A model generated the notes under the pieces. The model did not search any database, was not told where the DNA came from, and saw only the letters and a list, made by a program, of their open reading frames with translations. DNA of 64,000 nt, taken from assembly GCA_016709225.1 (NCBI GenBank), contig JADJEE010000001.1, positions 434,001-498,000 on the forward strand. Reading direction: 5' to 3'. The position numbers and the translations under genes were made by a program. This document shows, in pieces, positions 28,066-35,260 of the stretch. Source of the stretch: Deltaproteobacteria bacterium. GTDB lineage: Bacteria > Myxococcota_A > Polyangia > Nannocystales > Nannocystaceae. The stretch's first letter is position 1. Each line of letters begins with the position of its first letter.

Positions 28066-29835
28066 CTACCGAAGCGAGGGCTTGGCGACCGGCTGGGCGG
28101 GCGTGGTGTTGCCGGGCTTGCCCATCACGGGCGCGGGCTTGCTCGGCGCCCGCGCGGCATCGCGGAGCGCCGCCATCGCGGTCGCCGCGTCGGCGAGCGC
28201 CGGCCAGCCCACCTTCTTGCCGGACACCGACACCCGCAGCTTCCCGTCGCGGAACTCGATCGCGTCGATCGTCTTGATCGTGTCGATGTGCGTGTCGGGG
28301 ACCAGCGTCTTGGCGAGGGCACGGATCGAGTCCTTCGCCAGGCGGCTGAAGCCATCGGTCAGCTTCGCCTTGTCGAATGCGCCGGCGGCCGCGGAGTTCA
28401 TCTTGTTGCGCAGGTCGTTGGCGGCGGCGTTGATCGGGCCGGGGACACCGCCGAGCTCGGACGCCACCGACAGACCACCGACATCGATCCTCGATGGGGC
28501 CAGGAGATTGCCAGCGAACTTCAAGTACACGCTGATGGTCACCGCGCTGGTGGTCTTGATCTTGGCGTCGACGGACGCGTTGCCGACCGGGCCCGAATAG
28601 GAGAGCGAGCCCTTTGCCAGCACCGCGTTGCTGCCGATGCCGAGCTTGATTCGCACCAGGCCGGCATCGGGCCCCGACTCGAGCAGCTCGGCCTTGCTGA
28701 CCGAGAGATGGCCGCACTCGAGGGAGAGCGACGCCTTCAGCGTGTTGCCGAGGGCCGAGATCGACTGTTCGATCTTCGGGAGGTCCACCTCGATCATCGC
28801 GGGGGTACCGACGTCCTTCAGCTGGTTCGAGGTCTTGATCGACAGCTTTCCGCCAGAGATGTCCACCGACAGCTCACCGATGCCGAGCGCGTCGATCCAC
28901 GCCTTGCGGACCTTGGGCGAGTCGCCGACCAGCACCGCGTGGGCATCGACCATCCAGCTCGGCAGCGGCGCGGCCGGCCTCGCCGACGGCGCGACCTTGT
29001 GGTTGCGCTTGACGAACGCCAACTTCTGCACCGCTCGCCGCAGGCCGGACATCTCGCCGAGCTTGGCCTTCTGCGCCTCGGTCAGCCCCGGCATGCTCTG
29101 CCACTTGTCGGCGAGCTCGAAGATCTTGTCGCTGAAGCTGATGTCGACCAGGTTGACGAACATCGACTCGTAGACACCGGCGTACTTCGTCTCCATGCTC
29201 GCCCACGCGGCTCGGTTGGCCGACGACGGCAGGTAGCCGAACACAGTCGCATCGCCACGCAGCGCCGGATCGAGCGCGGCGGTCTCGGGGTACTTGTCCT
29301 CGAGACGATCGACCACGAGCATCGTCACGATCCCGAGGGCGACGAACTCGGCCGCGGTGAGGTTGGTGCCGGCGAAGAAGCCGGCACCGCTGCCGATCGG
29401 GGTACCGACGCCGGCACCGAGTGCACCTCCGGTGGCCGTGCCGATCGCGGGGAACACTGCGGTGCCGAGGGCCGCGCCCGCGACCCCGCCGACGGCAGCA
29501 CCGATGCCGCCGCCCAGCGTGGTCAGCCCGGTGACATTGCCCGCTCCCGCGCCGCAGGCCGCGATCCACATCGCGACCAGCGCGGCATAGGCGTTCTCGC
29601 GGGCGCTCTGCTTGCCCGACGGGCGATCGGCGAGCATCTCGCCGATCGCCGCGACGAAGAGCGTCGAGAGCTCGTTGGCCTTCACCGTCGAGGGGTCGTC
29701 CGCGAGCAGCGGCAGCACCGGCACATGCGGCGCGGCGGCGGCCGGCTGCGGAATCGCGCCGGCGGTGAAGGAGGCAAGCAACAGAACCGAGGTGGTGGTG
29801 GCGCGGGCGAAGCCGCGAAGGCGCATCGTCGTCAT
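28066..29835 (-). CDS. Secreted protein with glycine-zipper segment and possible lipid-binding-like domain
   Basis: 589 residues from ATG 29835, preceded by GGAGA at a good distance. A signal peptide (about 1-34) is followed by a small/Gly-rich hydrophobic segment (about 95-155: GGGIGAAVGGVAGAALG and onwards) like the glycine zippers of membrane-inserting proteins. The C-terminal half (about 320-580) is a series of amphipathic strands (SIKTSNQLKDVG, VRIKLGIGSNAVLAKGSLSYSG, SAVTISVYLKFAG) reminiscent of BPI/SMP-type lipid-binding domains, but this is only a visual impression. Function unknown. It diverges from two lipoprotein genes at 30084. Confidence 0.55.
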   Translation of the reverse strand: MTTMRLRGFARATTTSVLLLASFTAGAIPQPAAAAPHVPVLPLLADDPSTVKANELSTLFVAAIGEMLADRPSGKQSARENAYAALVAMWIAACGAGAGNVTGLTTLGGGIGAAVGGVAGAALGTAVFPAIGTATGGALGAGVGTPIGSGAGFFAGTNLTAAEFVALGIVTMLVVDRLEDKYPETAALDPALRGDATVFGYLPSSANRAAWASMETKYAGVYESMFVNLVDISFSDKIFELADKWQSMPGLTEAQKAKLGEMSGLRRAVQKLAFVKRNHKVAPSARPAAPLPSWMVDAHAVLVGDSPKVRKAWIDALGIGELSVDISGGKLSIKTSNQLKDVGTPAMIEVDLPKIEQSISALGNTLKASLSLECGHLSVSKAELLESGPDAGLVRIKLGIGSNAVLAKGSLSYSGPVGNASVDAKIKTTSAVTISVYLKFAGNLLAPSRIDVGGLSVASELGGVPGPINAAANDLRNKMNSAAAGAFDKAKLTDGFSRLAKDSIRALAKTLVPDTHIDTIKTIDAIEFRDGKLRVSVSGKKVGWPALADAATAMAALRDAARAPSKPAPVMGKPGNTTPAQPVAKPSLR

Positions 29836-30083
29836 GGAACGGGTCTCCGAGCGACCGAATCGCGCGGCGCGATCGCTCCGACCGTCCGCGGCGCCGGGGG
29901 TCGTACGGTCTCCGCGACCTCGTCGACGCTCCGGCAATCCTGAACGACACGACGGCGCCGTCGTCGTTTGGCGCCCGCGGTCCGCCAGGCTTTCCACGGG
30001 TGCCCTCGGCGCGAGTGATCAACTCTCCGCGATCCGCGGTCTTCAGGGGCGCCGACGGTGTTCGCAGTCGCGCCCCAGGACCC

Positions 30084-31004
30084 ATGACGACCCCCCGAAT
30101 CCTCGCCTTCTCCGCGCTCGCGCTGCTGGCCGGTTGCGACACCGTGCGCGGGTGGTTGCACGACGCCACCGGTGACGATGCCAAGCCCGTCGCCGCCGCG
30201 GCAGCGGCGGCCCCAACCCCCGCACCGACCCCGGCGCCTGCGCCTGCGGTCGCGGCCGCGCCATCGTCGGCGGTCCCGGGATCCACACCCGACCTTCCGA
30301 TGCCGACGCCATCCGCGAACGCGCCCGCCGGATCGTTCGAGTGGGTGTTCGAACCACCGAAGCAAGCGGCGATGAAGCGCTATCAGCCGCTGTTCGAGCA
30401 TCACCGGCTGAGCAGCGTGGTCGCGGCCATGAACGTCGTCGAGCTGCCGCGCACGGTGCCGGTGGTGCCGCTCGAGTGCGGCACACCCAACGCGTTCTAT
30501 GCCCCCAAGAAGCACGGCGTGGTCATCTGCTACGAGCTCGCCGACCTGTTCTATCGCTCGTTCCTCGACGGCGGCGCCGACGATCAGACTGCGGCCGATG
30601 CGACGCTCAACGCGCTGACGTTCGTGATGTTGCACGAACTCGGCCACGCCGCCATCGGCGAGCTCGAGCTCGGGGTGACCGGCGGCGAAGAGGATGCCGT
30701 CGACGACCTGGCCGCGCTGCTGCTCGTCGACATCGGGCACCCCGACTGGGCCTTCGACGGCGCACGCTCCATGACGTTGTTGTCGAAGGGCCAGAAGGCC
30801 GTCTACTTCGACGAGCACTCCATGGGCGAGCAGCGCTTCTACAACATCACCTGCGTCGTCTTCGGCAGTGATCCGATGAAGTACCTGCCCATGGTCGAGC
30901 GCGGCTTGTTGCCGTCGGCGCGCGCGGGTCGATGTCAGAAGGAATACGAACAGAAAGACAAGGCGTGGCAGGGCCTGCTCGCCGCTCACCTGAGGAAGAA
31001 GTGA
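30084..31004 (+). CDS. DUF4344-like metallopeptidase lipoprotein
   Basis: 306 residues from ATG 30084 with AGGA upstream. Lipobox LLAGC (Cys18), then an Ala/Pro spacer (about 30-75). The folded part has a zinc-peptidase motif MLHELGHAAIGELE followed by GGEEDAVDDLAALLL, a HExxH-plus-Glu/Asp arrangement characteristic of DUF4344 putative metallopeptidases, and conserved Cys in PLECGTPNAFY and ITCVVF. Expected in the periplasm or on the outer membrane. The stop overlaps a GTG just before the next lipoprotein gene, so the two are probably co-transcribed. Confidence 0.72.
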   Translation: MTTPRILAFSALALLAGCDTVRGWLHDATGDDAKPVAAAAAAAPTPAPTPAPAPAVAAAPSSAVPGSTPDLPMPTPSANAPAGSFEWVFEPPKQAAMKRYQPLFEHHRLSSVVAAMNVVELPRTVPVVPLECGTPNAFYAPKKHGVVICYELADLFYRSFLDGGADDQTAADATLNALTFVMLHELGHAAIGELELGVTGGEEDAVDDLAALLLVDIGHPDWAFDGARSMTLLSKGQKAVYFDEHSMGEQRFYNITCVVFGSDPMKYLPMVERGLLPSARAGRCQKEYEQKDKAWQGLLAAHLRKK

Positions 31005-31009
31005 AGGAC

Positions 31010-31816
31010 ATGGGACGACGACACACGCATCGGATCGTGCTCGCGCTGCTGTGCGCGGGTGGTTGCGACAAGCTCAGCAAGGTGTTCGCGGACGAGCCCG
31101 CTGCGTCGGAGACCAAATCCGAGCCACCGGCGACAGCCAGCGTCGCACCGGCGCCGACGACCGCACCCGCGGCGGCGCCGGTCGTCGCAGCTCCGGCGAC
31201 TCCAGTGACGCCGCCGCCTGCGAGCCCAGTGGCCGCGCCGCCGCCGAAGGTCGATGTCCACGATCTCCTCGCAGAGAATTCGGCGCCCAGCGGCGGCATG
31301 GTCAACACCGATCCCACGAGCATCGACGCCAGCGCTGCGCCGAAGCTCGGCGGCTCGGCGACGCCGCATCCCACCCTCGCCAGCGCGACCTTGCAGATGC
31401 TCCCCGGCGGTCACCTCTCGGTCGCGACCCCGCCGGAGTGGAAGGTCGGCGGCAAGGACGGCATCGAGGGCTTCGTCGCGCCGGACCAGAAGCTCGGCAT
31501 CCTGGCGGCGCCCTACACGACGCGCGACGAGGCCGCGAAGATCCTCGAGAAGTTCGGACAACTCACCAAGGTCACCACGGTCGAGTGGCGCGAACCCAAG
31601 ACGGTCAAGCTCGGACACGACGAGCTGCCGACGTCGCTGCGCGTCGGCAAGGCGAAGGTCGCAGACGGGACCGAGATCGTCATCCTCCGCGCGCTGGTCG
31701 AGCCCGGCGACGGCAACGACATGGCCGTGGTCGTCTTCATGGACAAGGACGCGCCGAAGTCGGAGATCGAGCAGGCCGACGCCATCCTCGGCTCGATCCG
31801 CCGGGCCGGGGCATAG
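31010..31816 (+). CDS. Ala/Pro-rich lipoprotein of unknown function
   Basis: 268 residues. ATG 31010 has AAGGA 6 nt upstream; a GTG at 31001 overlapping the previous stop would add three residues. Lipobox CAGGC, then a long Ala/Pro/Thr linker (about 30-75). The C-terminal domain (about 125-268) contains LSVATPPEWKVGGKDG and RALVEPGDGNDMAVVVFMD, an alpha/beta pattern resembling small lipid- or stress-related lipoproteins, without a family I can name. It is the last gene before the mobile-DNA island. Confidence 0.6.
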   Translation: MGRRHTHRIVLALLCAGGCDKLSKVFADEPAASETKSEPPATASVAPAPTTAPAAAPVVAAPATPVTPPPASPVAAPPPKVDVHDLLAENSAPSGGMVNTDPTSIDASAAPKLGGSATPHPTLASATLQMLPGGHLSVATPPEWKVGGKDGIEGFVAPDQKLGILAAPYTTRDEAAKILEKFGQLTKVTTVEWREPKTVKLGHDELPTSLRVGKAKVADGTEIVILRALVEPGDGNDMAVVVFMDKDAPKSEIEQADAILGSIRRAGA

Positions 31817-31893
31817 TCGTGCGCCGGTGGCACCGTCGGTGACACCGCTGGCGCACCGCGTGTGGGCCAGCAGTCAGCGCCCGCGCGCGATCC

Positions 31894-31962
31894 GTTCACG
31901 ATGGTCCGATCCGCGCGTTCACGAGGGTCCGATCTTCGTGTTCACGATGGTCCGGAATCCGC
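31894..31962 (+). repeat. Three tandem 23-bp repeats at the island edge
   Basis: GTTCACGATGGTCCG-type units start at 31894, 31917 and 31940, exactly 23 bp apart. Copies one and three share the first 15 bases perfectly; copy two differs by T to G at the ninth. They directly abut the truncated IS256-type transposase. The period is not a multiple of three, so they are not a coding repeat. Confidence 0.75.
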
Positions 31963-32567
31963 ACTGGCTCGACGTCCTGCGCAGGCTCAAGACGCGAGGC
32001 ATGCAAGCTCCGGCGCTCGCGGTCGGCGACGGTGCGCTCGGCTTCTGGGCCGCCGTGCGCGAATTGCGGCCCGAGACTCGCGAGCAGCGGTGCTGGTTCC
32101 ACAAGCTCGGCAACGTGATCGACAAGTTGCCGAAGTCGCTGCGGTCGAAGGCAAAGGCGGCACTGCACGAGATCGTGTACGCCGAGGGACGCGAGCCCGC
32201 ACGCAAGGCGATCGAGGCGTTCGCGACGACGTTCGGCGCCAAGCACCCCAAGGCCGTCGAGTGCTTGCGCAAGGACGAGTCGAAGCTGCTCACCTTCTTC
32301 GACTTCCCCGCCGAGCACTGGAAGCACCTGCGCACCAGCAACGTGATCGAGTCGACGTTCGCGACGGTGCGCCTCAGGACGCGCGTCACGAAGGGCCCGG
32401 GCTGCCGGAAGAAGGCGCTCACGATGGCGTTCAAGCTGCTGCAGCAAGCAGGGGCACGGTGGCGTCGACTCGATGGCCATCAACTGCTCCCCCTTGTCCG
32501 AGCCGGAGTGAAGTTCGTCGACGGAGTTCGTCAAGAGCGGAACAAGTCGGAGGAGCACGCCGCCTGA
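31956..32567 (+). pseudogene. IS256-family (mutator) transposase, C-terminal fragment
   Basis: About 203 residues matching the second half of IS256-type DDE transposases: AVGDGALGFWAAVREL (second catalytic Asp), EQRCWFHKLGNVIDKLPKS, and RTSNVIESTFATVRLRT with the catalytic Glu. The first 190-200 residues, including the first Asp, are missing, so it cannot be active on its own. Its 5' limit is the 23-bp repeat array. The sequence just after the stop (to about 32605) may be the right terminal inverted repeat, since it ends in a TTGACAATACCTCC-like sequence, but no left end remains for comparison. Confidence 0.8.
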
Positions 32568-32815
32568 TCATGGACGGCCGATCCACAACTATTGACAATA
32601 CCTCCCAGCACTGCATTGCTCATCGACTCTCGGAGTGCTCGTTCCTCCATCCTCGCGCCCACCGAGCGCAACCCGTTCGCGATCGCGTCTTGCTTCTCCT
32701 CGAACGTCAGTCGGCCGAACGTCTCGCCAGAGATCGTCACGTACAGCTGCTCAGCGATCGCGTCCGCGATCGTGTCCGCCTTCGAGAGTCGCTGCTTCTT
32801 CGTCTGGCTCCGCAT
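32531..32815 (-). CDS. Small protein of unknown function, possibly truncated by the IS256 remnant
   Basis: About 94 residues from ATG 32815 (or 32827). Residues 1-65 look gene-like, rich in Lys/Glu/Ala and amphipathic (SKADTIADAIAEQLYVTISGE then LTFEEKQDAIANGL). The last 25 residues are odd in composition and overlap the transposase fragment, suggesting the original end was replaced. The LTFEEKQDAI part resembles LSFEEIQGAI in the preceding small protein, so the two may be paralogues. Confidence 0.4.
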   Translation of the reverse strand: MRSQTKKQRLSKADTIADAIAEQLYVTISGETFGRLTFEEKQDAIANGLRSVGARMEERALRESMSNAVLGGIVNSCGSAVHDQAACSSDLFRS

Positions 32816-33047
32816 GGTCAGCCTCAACCGTCGACTCGGTTCCCGAAATCCCGTCGCTCGACGATTCTTCGCGCAGCCTTCGCATCACCTCCGCAAGCAC
32901 CGCACCGATCGCGCCCTGTATCTCCTCGAAGCTCAGCGGATGGTCGGCGGCCGCCCGCACCGAGGCTATCCCTTCGGCCACCAGCGCGTCGAACCGTTCG
33001 TCCTTCGCCCCCGCACCACCGCTGGCCTTTCGCGTCGTCATCCGCAC
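32751..33047 (-). CDS. Small Glu/Asp-rich protein of unknown function
   Basis: 98 residues. The first 70 (ERFDALVAEGIASVRAAA, then LSFEEIQGAIGAVLAEVMRRLREE) form predicted helices similar to the downstream small protein; the acidic C-terminus overlaps that gene in another frame by 65 nt or more, which is unusually long. Either the real stop was created by mutation or only one of the two frames is used. The interval 33048-33307 beyond it has no gene and contains the 47-bp island repeat. Confidence 0.35.
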   Translation of the reverse strand: MRMTTRKASGGAGAKDERFDALVAEGIASVRAAADHPLSFEEIQGAIGAVLAEVMRRLREESSSDGISGTESTVEADHAEPDEEAATLEGGHDRGRDR

Positions 33048-33183
33048 AACGAGACCACGGCGTTGTCATCCCCGCCACTCCATCGGCCTTAGGCCGCCAA
33101 CACTTCTCCCACCGCATGGCTCAGGCTCGGATCCACACCCGTTTTCGCCGCACTGTTCACATCACCACGCTCGATCGGAATCG

Positions 33184-33230
33184 CCACAATTCCGTGGACG
33201 AAATCGCCGCCATCGGGTGCAAGTGGACGC
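33184..33230 (+). repeat. 47-bp island repeat, copy A
   Basis: Pairs with copy B at 37533-37579. The last 28 bases (from TCGCCGCC) are identical; the first 19 differ at five positions, all transitions. Both copies lie just beyond the 3' end of a toxin/immunity module, in the same orientation. In one frame both encode DE[IV]AAIGCKWT, so they may be the tail of a lost transposase or spacer ORF. Confidence 0.7.
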
Positions 33231-33307
33231 ACGCTTCGTGCTGCTTGAACCATCAGGCGCGTTCCACTTCCAACTCCACGGCCCTCGGCGCCTCGTCCTC
33301 AAGCCGG

Positions 33308-33571
33308 TCATCGAGATGAAGGCGGCGGCTGCTCAGCCGGAAGCGGCTGCCGCACCGAGCCGGCGTGAGCCGCACTGCTGGCGCCGAACTCTCGAAAGTT
33401 CATACGTGCCCGAACGAGAGAAACCTCGTTGGCCCCACCGGCCAGGTTGGGGTCTCTGAACTGAGCGTCGTCGTCCTCCCAGTAGCAGACCGGACAAACC
33501 GCGAACGTTCCCGGCGGCAGCTCGTCGAGCGTCAAGAAGCCACAGCAAGGACAAGGGTGTTTCGTTCTCAT
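33308..33571 (-). CDS. CPCC-family cysteine-rich protein, probable immunity protein
   Basis: 87 residues with the signature of the Cys_rich_CPCC family: PCPCCGFLTLDE near the N-terminus, then FAVCPVCYWEDD and the conserved DPNLAGGANEVSL and ARMNFREFGA. Two Cys pairs could bind zinc. The start overlaps the stop of the toxin C-terminal half by 4 nt (ATGA), the usual toxin-immunity arrangement, and the reading frame is intact although the toxin is broken. That it neutralises the bisected nuclease is an inference from position. Confidence 0.78.
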   Translation of the reverse strand: MRTKHPCPCCGFLTLDELPPGTFAVCPVCYWEDDDAQFRDPNLAGGANEVSLVRARMNFREFGASSAAHAGSVRQPLPAEQPPPSSR

Positions 33572-33750
33572 GGCGAGACCTGACTCTTCCAGTAGTCCAT
33601 GCCCCCCGAAGGTCGGAACAGAGTCCGGATGGTCCCATCGGAAGCGCCGACAGCGAACTCGTTCGTCCTCGTGTTGTACCGGAGGATGTCGCCGTTTGCT
33701 CTGGTATGGCCGAGAATTTCTCCGCTGGGTTGCTTGCCCAGCAATCCCCC
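33568..33750 (-). pseudogene. C-terminal half of an Rhs nuclease toxin domain, cut off by an IS3 insertion
   Basis: About 60 residues: PSGEILGHTRANGDILRYN then TNEFAVGASDGTIRTLF and MDYWKSQ. This is the characteristic second half of a BECR-fold (barnase/EndoU/ColicinE5/RelE-like) toxin of polymorphic toxins. The missing first half (FDQHFAKHAAEWGEGNIT then YLRRAQS) lies at the far side of the IS element, next to 35261. The open frame continues into the IS end but has no gene start there. Confidence 0.8.
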
Positions 33751-35260
33751 TGTGCCAACGAGGGATGAGACACTGCCGAGCCGGAATTTACTGAGGGGCG
33801 CGAGGGACCATGTACGAAATGACATCGAGCGCGAACCCACGGAAGGTCGAGACGGAGACCCGAGAGAGAGCGCATCGGCGGCGCTTCACGAAGGAGTACA
33901 AGCTGCGCGTGCTGCAGGATGCCGACGCCTGCACGAAGCCGGGCGAAGTGGGCGCACTGCTGCGGCGAGAGGGCCTGTACTCGTCGCACCTCACGAGCTG
34001 GCGCGGGCAGAGGCTCGAGGGTACGTTGAAGGCGTTGGAGCGCAAACGCGGACCCAAGCCGAAGCAGACGGCGGAGCAGGCCGAGCTGGAGAAGCTGCGG
34101 CGTGACAACGAGCGCCTGCGCGAGAAGCTGCGCAAGGCCGAGAAGATCATCGAGGTCAAAAAAACTCTCGGAGGTGTTGGGGCTGGACAGCGACGACACC
34201 GAGGAGCCGACGTGAAGGCAGCGGTCGACGAACTCGCGGACCAGCTCGGCGTGGCGGTCGCCTGCGAGGCGCTCGGCGTGCCGCGGAGCACTGCGTACCG
34301 CTGGCGGCAGCCGGCCCTGCATGGCCCCCGCCGACCACGTCGACGACCTTCACGCGCGCTCTCCGAAGCCGAGCGGACCAACGTGCTTGAGGTGCTCCAC
34401 TCCGAGCGCTTCGTCGACAAGGCGCCGGCGACCGTGCACGCCACGTTGCTCGACGAGCAGCACTACCTCTGCCATCCCCGCACGATGTATCGGATTCTGG
34501 CGCTGCAGGACGAGATCCGCGAGCGCCGCGATCAAGCCCGGCACCCAAAGTACGCGCGACCCGAACTGATCGCCACGGCACCCAACCAGGTCTGGACGTG
34601 GGACGTGACGTGGCTGCGCGGTCCGGTGAAGTACACCTACTACCCGCTGTACGTGATCATCGATCTCTTCAGCCGCTACAACCCGGGCTGGATGCTCGCC
34701 CACGAGGAGAGCGGCGAGCTCGCGGCGAAGCTGATCCGCGAGGCGTGCAACCGCCACGGGATCGAACCGGGCACGCTCAAGCTGCACGCCGACCGCGGGC
34801 CCGTGCCCAGGGGCAAGACTGTGAAGCAGCTGCTGCGCGACCTCGAGATCACGGCGTCGTTCAGCCGACCGCGCGTCAGCAACGACAACCCGCACTCCGA
34901 GTCCGAGTTCCACACCCTCAAGTCGCACCCAGATTTCCCGGAGCGCTTCGAGAGCTTCGACCACGCGCGCGACTTCTGCCGGCGCTTCTTCGCCTGGTAC
35001 AACGACGAGCACCGGCACTCCGGCATCGCTCGCCTCACTCCCGCCGACGTCTTCTTCGGGCGCGCCACCGAGGTCCTCGCGCAGCGCCAGCTCGTGATGA
35101 ACGAAGCCTTCGCGAAGAACCCAGAGCGCTTCGTCGCAGGCCCACCGCAGGTGCCCACGCTCCCCAAGGCAGTCTGGATCAACCCACCCGAGAATCGCTC
35201 GGAGAGCGAGCTCGGACTTCACTAAACTCTCAACCCAAAAATCTCATTCTCGTTGACACA
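33751..35260 (+). mobile_element. IS3-family insertion sequence, 1,510 bp
   Basis: Ends are defined by imperfect inverted repeats: TGTGCCAACGAGGGATGAGA at the left and, read from the right on the other strand, TGTGTCAACGAGAATGAGA. One transposase gene fills the element. It splits an Rhs toxin coding region lying on the opposite strand. No matching short target duplication is seen (left flank CCC, right flank TGC), so flanks have changed since insertion or recombination joined two copies. Confidence 0.85.
33810..35225 (+). CDS. IS3-family transposase, OrfA and OrfB fused in one frame
   Basis: 471 residues. The N-terminal part (about 1-118) is an OrfA-like helix-turn-helix/leucine-zipper protein (RRFTKEYKLRVLQDADAC; LEKLRRDNERLREKLRKAEKIIEV). 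The OrfB part has an HTH_21-like region and an rve integrase core with catalytic residues WTWDVTW (Asp), KLHADRG (Asp) and SNDNPHSESEF (Glu). The junction is at a run of seven A (34158-34164). With six A the OrfA frame would continue KKLSEVLGLDSDD and stop at 34213-34215, overlapping a GTG start of OrfB at 34212. Confidence 0.87.
   Translation: MYEMTSSANPRKVETETRERAHRRRFTKEYKLRVLQDADACTKPGEVGALLRREGLYSSHLTSWRGQRLEGTLKALERKRGPKPKQTAEQAELEKLRRDNERLREKLRKAEKIIEVKKTLGGVGAGQRRHRGADVKAAVDELADQLGVAVACEALGVPRSTAYRWRQPALHGPRRPRRRPSRALSEAERTNVLEVLHSERFVDKAPATVHATLLDEQHYLCHPRTMYRILALQDEIRERRDQARHPKYARPELIATAPNQVWTWDVTWLRGPVKYTYYPLYVIIDLFSRYNPGWMLAHEESGELAAKLIREACNRHGIEPGTLKLHADRGPVPRGKTVKQLLRDLEITASFSRPRVSNDNPHSESEFHTLKSHPDFPERFESFDHARDFCRRFFAWYNDEHRHSGIARLTPADVFFGRATEVLAQRQLVMNEAFAKNPERFVAGPPQVPTLPKAVWINPPENRSESELGLH

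Noticed and set aside
31894..31962. CRISPR array
   Set aside because: Units are directly abutting at 23 bp with no spacers, and no cas genes are near.
34350..35222. Minus-strand frame inside the IS3 transposase
   Set aside because: Antisense of the integrase core; Val/Glu/Leu-rich shadow without a domain.
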